Below, one piece after another: positions 1 through 7,215 of a stretch of DNA of 34,660 nucleotides. The notes under the pieces were generated by a model that saw nothing but the letters and a program-made list of their open reading frames with translations, searched no databases and was not told the DNA's origin. The position numbers were made by a program, and so were the translations under genes. This stretch comes from Acidimicrobiia bacterium (lineage in GTDB: Bacteria > Actinomycetota > Acidimicrobiia > Acidimicrobiales > Hopanoidiivorantaceae). Position 1 is the first letter of the stretch; each line of letters starts with the position of its first letter. Location of the stretch: NCBI GenBank assembly GCA_020027305.1, contig JAHRAM010000026.1, forward strand, positions 1 to 34,660, given 5' to 3'.

Positions 1-179
1 CGATTTTCCCCTTGGTTCGCCTAATTTTTGAATAGACGGTTTTTGAATTTTTGAGATCATTTCTAGTTCAATTTCATTGACAATTAAATAATCGACAACA
101 ACTCAAGTGTGGAAATGAACCTTCATACGTCTATCAAGGAAATCCCACAGCTCTATGTGATAGGAATCAAAGTCGTTTT
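1..179. other. Left-edge region upstream of the DUF3179 gene
   Basis: No complete gene is visible here. The reading frame of the downstream DUF3179 gene is open from position 81, just after an in-frame TGA at 78-80, but has no ATG, GTG or TTG before 180. No convincing Shine-Dalgarno lies 5-10 bases before 180. The region may hold a promoter or the decayed 5' end of the next gene. Confidence 0.4.
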
Positions 180-1211
180 ATGCCACTTGTAAATGTAAAT
201 GAGATTTTTTCAGGTGGCCCGCCCCCAGATGGAATTCCTCCGATTGATGAGCCAAAATATTTAAAGGTTGCTGACGTAGATTTTCTTTCTGATACTGAGC
301 CAGTTATTTCGCTAACTATAAATAATGACACACGTGCCTTCCCTGTTCAAATTATGACTTGGCACGAGATAGTCAACACCACTATGGGAGGAGTGCCCGT
401 TACAGTCACATATTGCCCGCTATGCAATTCTTCTGTTGCTTATGATAGGAGAATTGGCGATATCGTATATGATTTCGGCACTTCAGGTAGCCTTTATAAC
501 TCTTCACTTGTAATGTATGACCGCCAAAGTGGGACTTTATGGACACATTTTGATGGGCGAGCAGTGGTGGGAGACTTGGAAGGCACAAAGTTAAAGTTTT
601 TTCCAGTAGCTATCGTGTCGTTTGGGCAATGGAAAGAACAAAACCCAAATGGGCAAGTGCTAGATAAGGTATTTCTTGGTGGTCGTCCAATTCGAAATTA
701 TGGGCAAAATCCATACGTTGGCTATTTAGAAGATCCAGATTTGTTGAGCAGAACCTTTATTGAGGGTGAGATTGACAATCGTCTTCCAATAAAAGAGCTT
801 GTAATTGGTGTTCGGTCAGGTGATTTTGCTCTTGCCATAAGGAGAGAGGATATTAAAAAGACCAGTGTGATAAATGTAAATCTTGCGATAGGTTCAGACA
901 ATACTGAAAAGTTGGTAGCTTTTCATCAAGGTGGAACAAATTCTGCCATTGATTCAGGTGATATTTCTAGGGGCAAAGATATCGGTAGCGTAGCAGTTTA
1001 TTCTAGAAATTTAAATGGGAGAACCCTTGAATTTGAAAAAACACTAAATGGGTTTCGCGACACCACAACTGGCTCTACTTGGAATATATTAGGGCAAGCA
1101 ATAGGCGGGGAACTTGCTGGCTCCCAGCTTCAACCATATAAATATCTAGACACATTTTGGTTTGCATGGGTGCGCTTTAATCCAAAAACTACGATTTACT
1201 CCCTAAATTAA
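180..1211 (+). CDS. DUF3179 domain-containing protein
   Basis: Function of the family is unknown. Members are often exported proteins with a conserved W-H-E-I-V-N segment and a C-P-L-C pair. Both are seen here: WHEIVN at about residues 61-66 and the cysteines at 79 and 82, inside TYCPLCNSSVAYDR. The family block GTSGSLYNSSLVMYDR and a C-terminal FWFAWVRFNP also fit. The protein is 343 residues and starts almost directly in the conserved SGGPPPDGIPPID block, so it has no signal peptide. Codons just upstream of the ATG (ending N-Q-S-R-F) resemble the sequence that normally precedes this block, which suggests the annotated start is inside the ancestral protein. Family call is firm; the start and export status are uncertain. 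Confidence 0.85.
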   Translation: MPLVNVNEIFSGGPPPDGIPPIDEPKYLKVADVDFLSDTEPVISLTINNDTRAFPVQIMTWHEIVNTTMGGVPVTVTYCPLCNSSVAYDRRIGDIVYDFGTSGSLYNSSLVMYDRQSGTLWTHFDGRAVVGDLEGTKLKFFPVAIVSFGQWKEQNPNGQVLDKVFLGGRPIRNYGQNPYVGYLEDPDLLSRTFIEGEIDNRLPIKELVIGVRSGDFALAIRREDIKKTSVINVNLAIGSDNTEKLVAFHQGGTNSAIDSGDISRGKDIGSVAVYSRNLNGRTLEFEKTLNGFRDTTTGSTWNILGQAIGGELAGSQLQPYKYLDTFWFAWVRFNPKTTIYSLN

Positions 1212-1434
1212 ACAAGTTTGAGTTATATTTGGCTTATCTATACTAGCTAAACTGTTTTCCTCACAACCCGCAATTTAAGAAAAAACACATTTTTTCCTTC
1301 AAATGCCAGAATTTTCTGCGTTTAGGCTATATTATTACTATATGGTTAATAGGTTTTAATAAATCCCTATGAAATCAGCGCTAAACGCAAATAAATAAAC
1401 AAGCAAAATAAATAAGTAAGAAAGGGACAGAATA
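1212..1434. promoter_or_regulatory. Intergenic region upstream of the HU-like gene
   Basis: AT-rich 223-base spacer with no gene. It must hold the promoter of the downstream HU-like gene; a TATATTATTA stretch near 1329 is a candidate -10 region, but I cannot fix a matching -35. A Shine-Dalgarno-like AAAGGGA at 1421-1427 lies 7 bases before the ATG and supports that start. Confidence 0.4.
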
Positions 1435-1728
1435 ATGTCAGAAACACTACACAAAGAACAGCTGATTAACGCAGTTTCAGAAAAGGCTGGAGAATCGGCA
1501 GCAGCAACTGGTCGAATCATTGATGAGCTTTTTAATGTTATCGGCGACACAGTCGCTGAAGGCGGAAAGGTAGCAATCACTGGATGGGTAACATTTGAAC
1601 GTGGGCATAGAGCCGCACGACAAGGTGTAAACCCTAGAACAGGAGAAAAGATTCAAATTGCTGCTACCCACACAGCAAAAGTTAAGGTTGGTAGCAAGCT
1701 CAAGGATAGAGCCAAGAGCGGAAACTAA
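1435..1728 (+). CDS. HU family DNA-binding protein
   Basis: Small basic nucleoid protein that binds and bends DNA as a dimer. The 97-residue length matches bacterial HU. The N-terminal helices (about residues 5-40) and the beta-arm signature are visible: F-E-R-G-H-R-A-A-R followed by G-V-N-P-R-T-G-E, with the arm proline that intercalates in DNA. The usual G-F-G before the signature is G-W-V here. AAAGGGA 7 bases upstream supports the start. The gene is monocistronic in appearance: it ends 20 bases before a strong intrinsic terminator. HU and IHF share this fold; the absence of clear IHF features makes HU the better call. Confidence 0.92.
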   Translation: MSETLHKEQLINAVSEKAGESAAATGRIIDELFNVIGDTVAEGGKVAITGWVTFERGHRAARQGVNPRTGEKIQIAATHTAKVKVGSKLKDRAKSGN

Positions 1729-1748
1729 TTAGATCCCACATAAACAAG

Positions 1749-1783
1749 ACTGCCTGAGGCGTAATACCTCAGGCAGTTTTTTT
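1749..1783 (+). terminator. Rho-independent terminator after the HU-like gene
   Basis: An 11-bp perfect stem (1749-1759 pairing with 1767-1777), a 7-base loop CGTAATA, and a run of T at 1777-1783. Its end is only 4 bases before the fabZ ATG at 1788, so no room remains for a fabZ ribosome binding site downstream of the hairpin. Confidence 0.93.
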
Positions 1784-1787
1784 AATT

Positions 1788-2240
1788 ATGCTACCAACAC
1801 CTGAAGAGGTCATTCCACACCGACCTCCGTTTTTATTTTTAGATGAGGTTGTAGAAATTTCCTTGGATGAACCAGTTGGCGGAAAAGGCATTTGGACACC
1901 ATCAAGCAGTGCTGAGTTTTTTTCAGGGCATTTTCCTAATCGTCCAACCCTTCCTGGAGTATTGATGGTAGAAGCCATTGCACAGCTAGGTGCTTATGTT
2001 TTGCTTTCGAATAAAGAATACGTTGGGTTGTTGCCACTTTTTGGAGGCATTGACAAAGCCCGTTTTAGACGACAAGTTTTGCCCGACACTAAATTAGAGC
2101 TTGAGATTGAGCTGTTGAGCCTATCAAAGCGGGCGGGCAAAGGGCAGGGCAGAGTTCTTGTTGAAGGGAATGAAGATCCCAAAAAAAGAATTGCCTGTGA
2201 GGCAAATTTGATGTTTGTGCTTGTGCCAGCCGAACAATAA
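1788..2240 (+). CDS. fabZ: 3-hydroxyacyl-[acyl-carrier-protein] dehydratase FabZ
   Basis: Dehydrates 3-hydroxyacyl-ACP to trans-2-enoyl-ACP in type II fatty acid synthesis. The hot-dog fold family signature is present: HRPPFLFLDE at residues 11-20, the catalytic histidine in GHFP (His48), and the catalytic glutamate in V-E-A-I-A-Q (Glu62). Length of 150 residues is normal. The start at 1788 is the only one that keeps the conserved HRPPF block with a usual N-terminus. It lies right behind the T-run of the HU terminator, so translation may be leaderless or depend on read-through. It faces the fab cluster on the opposite strand and ends 69 bases from fabF. Confidence 0.93.
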   Translation: MLPTPEEVIPHRPPFLFLDEVVEISLDEPVGGKGIWTPSSSAEFFSGHFPNRPTLPGVLMVEAIAQLGAYVLLSNKEYVGLLPLFGGIDKARFRRQVLPDTKLELEIELLSLSKRAGKGQGRVLVEGNEDPKKRIACEANLMFVLVPAEQ

Positions 2241-2309
2241 AGAGTCAAAGATAAGTTGAAGGCTGTAAGTCTAAGCAAGAATTAAAATTAGGTTAGCTTG
2301 ATTTAAAAA

Positions 2310-3491
2310 TCACGCTGGCCCAAAAATCACGCTGGCGTTGTGCCCGCCAAAGCCAAAGGAGTTTGAGATTATTGGCCCTGGTTCCCAATCCTGTGGCTCT
2401 TTTTGAACGATGTTTATTTCAGGAAGATCTGGGTCTCTTTCTTCAAACCCAAATGTAGGTGGCAACTGTTTATTTTGAATGGAAAGAATAGATGCCACAG
2501 CCTCAAGTGAGCCAGAGGCTCCTAAGGCGTGCCCTGTTATGCCTTTGATAGACGTTGCAGGCGGGTTGTCTTGCCCGAAAACTTTTGCAATTGCTTCAGC
2601 TTCACAGGCGTCATTTAGGGGAGTTGAAGTTCCATGAGCGTTGATATGCTTTATTTCATCAGGCTTCATATTTGCACTTTCTAAGGCCAGTTCCATACAG
2701 GCAGCTGCGCCTACACCTTGAGGTGATGGGGCAGTGATGTGGTGAGCGTCTTCATTTGTGCCGTATCCATGAATTTCGCCAAGGATTTTTGCACCGCGTG
2801 CCTCAGCGTGAGAAAGCTCTTCCAAAATCAAAATTCCACATCCCTCAGATTGAAGGAAGCCATCTCGGCGCTTGTCAAATGGGCGAGATATTCCCTCACG
2901 TGAAGTAGCAGTCATGTTTATGAACGCTTGAATACCAAGTGAGGTATTAGAGGCTTCAGCTGAGCCAGCCACCATTGCATCAGCTCGCCCGCCCAAAATA
3001 GCAAGATAGGCATTACCAATTGATTGAGTACCAGTTGTACAAGCGGTGGTTGTGGTTTCACAAGGGCCTTGAAATCCATAACGGATTGAAATAGCAGCAG
3101 CAGCAGCATTTGGCATCATCATTGGAATTAAAAATGGGCTAACTCGGCGGGGGCCTTTTTCTCTGAAAACCTCTGCTTGGATTTCAATTGACTCCAATCC
3201 TCCCACGCCTGTTCCAACATGTACCCCAATACGTGCAGGATTAGATTTTAGGAAGCTTTCCCCAGCTTGGTCTAAAGCCTGAGTGACGGTAGCTAAAGCA
3301 AATTGTGCAAAGCGATCTTGACGCCTTGCTTCTTTAGGGGTGTCAAAGAATGGTTCGGGGTCAAAATTTCGTATCTGGCGGTCTGGGCTATCTGGCGCGG
3401 AATGGCAAAGCGCCTCCCAAAACTCATCTTGTGAAAGCCCACAATTTGCAATAACCCCCATCCCTGTGACAACAACACGCCGATTATCCAT
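2310..3491 (-). CDS. fabF: Beta-ketoacyl-ACP synthase II (KAS II)
   Basis: Condenses malonyl-ACP with acyl-ACP during chain elongation. The Cys-His-His triad of KAS I/II is visible: Cys151 in TTTACTTGTQ, His286 in NAHGTSTPLND and His321 in GHALGASG. Length is 393 residues, a little short of the roughly 410 usual for FabF. The C-terminal SNSFGFGGHNASVIF motif is intact. It is the last gene of the minus-strand fab cluster, 131 bases after acpP. No Shine-Dalgarno is seen before its ATG, and the gap is larger than others in the cluster, so a separate promoter is possible. FabF fits better than FabB because of its place directly after acpP. Confidence 0.93.
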   Translation of the reverse strand: MDNRRVVVTGMGVIANCGLSQDEFWEALCHSAPDSPDRQIRNFDPEPFFDTPKEARRQDRFAQFALATVTQALDQAGESFLKSNPARIGVHVGTGVGGLESIEIQAEVFREKGPRRVSPFLIPMMMPNAAAAAISIRYGFQGPCETTTTACTTGTQSIGNAYLAILGGRADAMVAGSAEASNTSLGIQAFINMTATSREGISRPFDKRRDGFLQSEGCGILILEELSHAEARGAKILGEIHGYGTNEDAHHITAPSPQGVGAAACMELALESANMKPDEIKHINAHGTSTPLNDACEAEAIAKVFGQDNPPATSIKGITGHALGASGSLEAVASILSIQNKQLPPTFGFEERDPDLPEINIVQKEPQDWEPGPIISNSFGFGGHNASVIFGPA

Positions 3492-3622
3492 GTTGTTTGT
3501 CGCACATATTATTATCAGGCTTATTATTGCGCTCGCCTTTTTTGTGGGAGCCTATTACAATCAATTTAGTTAGCTTGTTTGGATGAAGTGGTAACAATAG
3601 TTGCCTTAAATTTTAAGTTGAT
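3492..3622 (-). other. acpP-fabF spacer
   Basis: 131-base gap between acpP and fabF, much larger than the other gaps of the cluster. I see no strong hairpin or Shine-Dalgarno. It could carry a secondary promoter for fabF. Confidence 0.3.
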
Positions 3623-3859
3623 TTAAAGTTTTGATTTGATAAGGTCAAATGCTGCTCCCACAGTTGTGACATTTTCAAGCTCGCTCTCTTCAACTTTTAT
3701 GTCAAACTCATCTTCCATTGCCATAACAACTTCAACTAGGTCAAGGCTGTCAGCATTCAAATCATCTTCAAACTTTGCCTCAAGGGTGATTTGATCGGGC
3801 TCTACTGAAAGAACTTCAGCGGTAAGTTCTTGAAACTTTGTGAAATGTTCATTGCTCAT
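3623..3859 (-). CDS. acpP: Acyl carrier protein
   Basis: Carries growing acyl chains on a 4'-phosphopantetheine arm. The protein is 78 residues and acidic, with the attachment serine in the conserved D-S-L-D motif (Ser38) followed by VEVVMAMEDEF. The helix pattern and length are typical. A good GGAG lies just upstream (complement of CTCC near 3867-3870). It sits between fabG and fabF, the standard place in type II fatty acid clusters, which identifies it as the fatty acid ACP and not a polyketide or peptide carrier. Confidence 0.96.
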   Translation of the reverse strand: MSNEHFTKFQELTAEVLSVEPDQITLEAKFEDDLNADSLDLVEVVMAMEDEFDIKVEESELENVTTVGAAFDLIKSKL

Positions 3860-3919
3860 TTTAATCTCCTTATTTATTTTTCGGTCCGTTTAGTTTGATA
3901 TTAATTTTAGCATTTTCTT

Positions 3920-4654
3920 TTAAGCGCCCATGCTAGCTCCGCCATCTACGGGGATTATTGCACCTGTAATATAGGCAGCCTCTTTGCTGGCAAGAAAGTT
4001 AACTAGGTGAGCAACTTCGTCTGGGCTTCCGAGCCGATTGAGTGGGACAATACTTAATATGTCTTCTATTTGTTTGTCGTTTAAGGCTGCCAGCATGTCG
4101 GTGCTGATTGGCCCTGGCGTCACCACATTAACCGTGATGGAACGAGAGGCAAATTCTTTTGCCAACGAGCGAGCCATCCCAAAAATGCCAGCTTTAGAAG
4201 CAGCATAGTTGGCTTGCCCAGCAGCACCACCAAGACCGACAACTGAAGAGATAAAAATAATCCGCCCAGCTTTTGCCCGTGACATGTTTTTTAGCGCACG
4301 GCGAGCTACACGAAAGCCGCCGGTAAGGTTCACATTTAATATGTCTTGAAAGTTTTCATCAGACATTCTAAGTGAAAGCCCATCAGCAGCCATTCCAGCG
4401 TTTGAAACCAGCACGGTTGGTGCGCCAAGATTTTGTTCAATGTCATCAAAAGCTGCTTCTACCTCATCGGTATTTGAAACATCGCATTTCACACTATATA
4501 GTTCTGAGTTCTCAGGTGGCGCCGAACGATAAGTGATTGCAACTTTATGCCCGCTGGCAAGCAGTGTCTCAGCACAAGCTAATCCAATTCCACGATTTCC
4601 ACCAGTTACGAGCGCGACTTTGTCTACGGTTTTATCAGGGCTATCGTTGGGCAT
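3920..4654 (-). CDS. fabG: 3-oxoacyl-[acyl-carrier-protein] reductase FabG
   Basis: NADPH-dependent short-chain dehydrogenase that reduces 3-oxoacyl-ACP. The cofactor motif TGGNRGIG is at residues 17-24, SNAG near 84-87, and the catalytic Ser137, Tyr150 and Lys154 are in ISSVVG and NYAASK. The 244-residue length is normal for FabG. Position between fabH and acpP supports the specific assignment over a generic short-chain dehydrogenase. Gaps of 36 bases (to fabH) and 60 bases (to acpP) fit one transcript. Confidence 0.94.
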   Translation of the reverse strand: MPNDSPDKTVDKVALVTGGNRGIGLACAETLLASGHKVAITYRSAPPENSELYSVKCDVSNTDEVEAAFDDIEQNLGAPTVLVSNAGMAADGLSLRMSDENFQDILNVNLTGGFRVARRALKNMSRAKAGRIIFISSVVGLGGAAGQANYAASKAGIFGMARSLAKEFASRSITVNVVTPGPISTDMLAALNDKQIEDILSIVPLNRLGSPDEVAHLVNFLASKEAAYITGAIIPVDGGASMGA

Positions 4655-4690
4655 CTATTTATTTATCTAGCAACAGTGTTTGATAGGTGT

Positions 4691-5623
4691 TTAAGGTGTG
4701 TAGCCCCAGCGAAGCAAGGCACTTGCTGCTGACATTCCAGCTCCAAAGCCAACCGTCAAAACAATATCGCCTTTTTTAAGGCGTCCTTTGTCTAGGGCGT
4801 GTGCCATTGTTAGTGGAATGGATGCAGTTGAGACATTTCCTGTCCAAGCAATTGTTTCAACGACTTTTTCTGGGTCAATTCCCAAGCGGTCGGTGGCTGC
4901 AGAAATGATTCGAGTGTTTGCTTGGTGGGGAATCATCACAGATACATCATCAATTGTCATGCCAGCTTTTTTAAGTGTGGCGTTAGAGGATTCCACGATG
5001 ATTTGAACAGCTTGGCGAAAGACTTCCTTGCCTTCCATATAGATGTATCCGCCGATTTCACAATTTAATATTGGTTCTAAGCTACCATCAGTTGAAAGTG
5101 TATAGCTCAGCAGTTCACTTTCATCGGGGGTTGCCTCAAGCACGACTGCTCCTGCTCCATCCCCAAACAAAACAGCTGTTGAGCGGTCAGACATATCAGT
5201 TATTTTTGATAGCTGTTCAGTGCCGATTAGCAAAACTTTTTCATCATCTGAGCGGATTAGCCCACCTGCTAAGACCATTCCATAAACAAACCCAGCACAT
5301 GCTGCGTTCACGTCAAAGGCTCCACCAGTGAACCCAAGCTCATTTGAAATGCGAGCAGCGGTTCCAGGCAAACTTCTATGGGGGCTAGAAGTGGCAAGTA
5401 CCATCGTGTCGATTTGTGAGGGGTGAAGTGATGCTTTTTCTAAGGCTTCACGAGCAGCATCTCTGCCGAGTTCCCAGACAGATGACCCGATGCGTCTTTC
5501 TTTAATTCCTGTTCTCGCAGTAATCCACTCATCTGAGGTATCAAGAGTTTTTGCGAAGTCATCATTTGTGACGACTTTTTCAGGAAGGGCAGTTCCGAGC
5601 CCAGTTATGTGAAAGCCTTTCAT
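4691..5623 (-). CDS. fabH: Beta-ketoacyl-ACP synthase III
   Basis: Starts fatty acid synthesis by condensing an acyl-CoA with malonyl-ACP. The Cys-His-Asn triad is visible: Cys109 in NAACAGF, His233 in IPHQANTRI and Asn263 in TGNVSTASIP. The 310-residue length is typical. AAGGAG lies about 6 bases before the ATG (complement of CTCCTT near 5629-5634). It is 17 bases downstream of fabD, consistent with co-transcription. Confidence 0.95.
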   Translation of the reverse strand: MKGFHITGLGTALPEKVVTNDDFAKTLDTSDEWITARTGIKERRIGSSVWELGRDAAREALEKASLHPSQIDTMVLATSSPHRSLPGTAARISNELGFTGGAFDVNAACAGFVYGMVLAGGLIRSDDEKVLLIGTEQLSKITDMSDRSTAVLFGDGAGAVVLEATPDESELLSYTLSTDGSLEPILNCEIGGYIYMEGKEVFRQAVQIIVESSNATLKKAGMTIDDVSVMIPHQANTRIISAATDRLGIDPEKVVETIAWTGNVSTASIPLTMAHALDKGRLKKGDIVLTVGFGAGMSAASALLRWGYTP

Positions 5624-5640
5624 ATTTTCTCCTTAATTAA

Positions 5641-6879
5641 TTAGTCTAGCGGTTGGGTTTGAAGCCATACTAATGGTTGATTAGCTTCAACGCGTTCATC
5701 GGCTGTGGCTAAATAGCCCATTATTGTGCCAGAAAAAGGCGACTTGACTTCGTCATCTGACACGGTGCCGATAGTTTCACCAGTTTTAATCCTGCTTCCT
5801 AGTTCTAAATCGGGTTCGGGGGTGAATACCCCTGCTCGTGGGCTGACCACAATTCGTTCGGTGGCATAGAGGTGCTCACCTTGATCTTCTGTTAATGTGG
5901 TACTTTTGGTTGTGGTGCTACTGCTTACCGTTTTTTTTGACTCGCTTCGTGTGTCTAGAGTAGCAAGTAGCTTGTCAATATCGTCAGGATGATTGACAGC
6001 TAGCAGGTTAAAATTTGCTCCTTCCACTCGTTTTGCCATAGCAGTGAGTGCCTTTCCTGCCCCCAGTTCAACGATTTGGGTGACGCCGTCATCAAGCATT
6101 TGTTTGAGGATGGAATGCCAAAGCACTGGGCTGGTGAGTTGTTTTGAGATTAGTTCTGAAAATGGATTTGCATGGTCATAGAGCTTGGCGTCAACATTGG
6201 CATAGATAGGGGAGTCGGGATTTCTAAAATCAATTTTGTCAAGAGCTTTTGCGAGTCGCTCGCCAGCTGATTCCATAAAGGGAGTGTGAAATGCCCCGCC
6301 AACTTTTAGGGGCATAGTCTTTTTGGCGCCCGCCTTGCTGGCTTGTTCGCTGGCTTCATCAATTCCAGTTTGGCTACCGGCAATTACTACTTGACCAGGA
6401 GCGTTATAGTTGGCGACCCAAACTTGATTTTTGGTGCCTGTGCGAATGTTCTCACACACCTCTTCTACAGTTTTATCGTCTAGACCCAGCACGGCAGCCA
6501 TAGTTCCTGGGTTTTCTTCAGATGCCATTTGCATTGCCTCGCCTCGTTCAGCAACCAACTGAGAAGCATCTGTTAGGCTGAGAACTCCAGAAGCAGCAAG
6601 TGCAGAAAATTCCCCGAGGCTGTGGCCAGCATGGCAATTTGGGGCAAGCCCCACCCTAGCAATGGCATCCATCACCACCATAGACAGTGAAAAAGAGGCG
6701 AGTTGAGAGTTTCTAGTTTGCCGAAGCTCTTCAGCATCAGCAGTCAATAGAAGGTGAGCGACATCACGGTTGGTAGCTTCACTGATTTCGGTTATTGTCT
6801 CCCATGCAGGGTGGCTAGCCCAAGCTACACCCATCTCAGGTGCCTGAGACCCTTGCCCAGGATAAGTAAATGCAATCAA
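5641..6879 (-). CDS. fabD: Malonyl-CoA:ACP transacylase FabD fused to a biotinyl/lipoyl-like domain
   Basis: Moves malonyl from CoA to ACP. The acyltransferase part spans about residues 1-305: PGQGSQ at 7-12, nucleophile Ser87 in GHSLGE, and catalytic His198 in GAFHTP. A Ser/Thr/Lys-rich linker (about 311-332) leads to a C-terminal segment (about 341-406) that resembles a biotinyl/lipoyl carrier fold: VSPRAGVFTPEPD, then ELGSRIKTGETIGTV, then VKSPFSGTIMGYL and VEANQPLVWL. The usual E-A-M-K-M turn with the modified lysine is missing; S-D-D stands there. Usual FabD is about 300 residues, so this 412-residue form is a fusion. Translation starts at TTG with GGAG 7 bases upstream. It is first in the minus-strand fab operon. 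FabD activity is firm; the added domain's role is unknown. Confidence 0.92.
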   Translation of the reverse strand: MIAFTYPGQGSQAPEMGVAWASHPAWETITEISEATNRDVAHLLLTADAEELRQTRNSQLASFSLSMVVMDAIARVGLAPNCHAGHSLGEFSALAASGVLSLTDASQLVAERGEAMQMASEENPGTMAAVLGLDDKTVEEVCENIRTGTKNQVWVANYNAPGQVVIAGSQTGIDEASEQASKAGAKKTMPLKVGGAFHTPFMESAGERLAKALDKIDFRNPDSPIYANVDAKLYDHANPFSELISKQLTSPVLWHSILKQMLDDGVTQIVELGAGKALTAMAKRVEGANFNLLAVNHPDDIDKLLATLDTRSESKKTVSSSTTTKSTTLTEDQGEHLYATERIVVSPRAGVFTPEPDLELGSRIKTGETIGTVSDDEVKSPFSGTIMGYLATADERVEANQPLVWLQTQPLD

Positions 6880-6887
6880 TTCCCAGC

Positions 6888-6893
6888 TCCTCT
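6888..6893 (-). promoter_or_regulatory. Ribosome binding site that fixes the fabD TTG start
   Basis: On the minus strand, GAGGAG lies 7 bases before TTG at 6877-6879. No ATG is in the right position, so this site supports the TTG as the true start, giving the expected N-terminal F-T-Y-P-G-Q-G-S. Confidence 0.6.
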
Positions 6894-7058
6894 CTCTGGT
6901 TAGATTAATTAAATTGGTTAACTAAAATTATTTGGTCAAAAACGAAGTAGCAGAACTATATTTGTTATATAAAAATAGTAAGACACTCACATATATTTTA
7001 GACTAAATTTTACTAGCATCGCTAGTTTTTGTAAAACGAGTGATTTTACTTACAATTT
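6894..7058. promoter_or_regulatory. Divergent region between the fab operon and tRNA-Leu
   Basis: AT-rich spacer of about 165 bases between the divergent fabD operon (minus) and tRNA-Leu (plus). It must carry both promoters. I cannot assign exact -10 and -35 elements, and no FapR-like or other palindrome stands out. Confidence 0.35.
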
Positions 7059-7141
7059 GCCCGGGTGGCGGAATTGGTAGACGCGGAGGACTCAAACTCC
7101 TCTGGCTTTTAGCTGTGCGGGTTCGAGTCCCGCCCCGGGCA
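7059..7141 (+). tRNA. tRNA-Leu (anticodon CAA)
   Basis: A class II tRNA with a 7-bp acceptor stem GCCCGGG/CCCGGGC (7059-7065 with 7134-7140) and discriminator A at 7141. The anticodon arm is GAGGA-CTCAAAC-TCCTC with CAA as the anticodon, reading UUG codons. A long variable arm and a GGTTCGAGTCC T-loop region are present. The 3' CCA is not encoded. It stands 74 bases upstream of polA on the same strand. Confidence 0.96.
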
Positions 7142-7215
7142 CACTTATGTGTTAAACATATTTCAAGCTATCTCTTTCAAATCTTGTCGGTGGTGAGATG
7201 TAGGCTTAGAGATAG

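Noticed and set aside
5641..6879. Polyketide synthase acyltransferase
   Set aside because: No ketosynthase or carrier module is fused; the gene is first in a standard type II fatty acid cluster.
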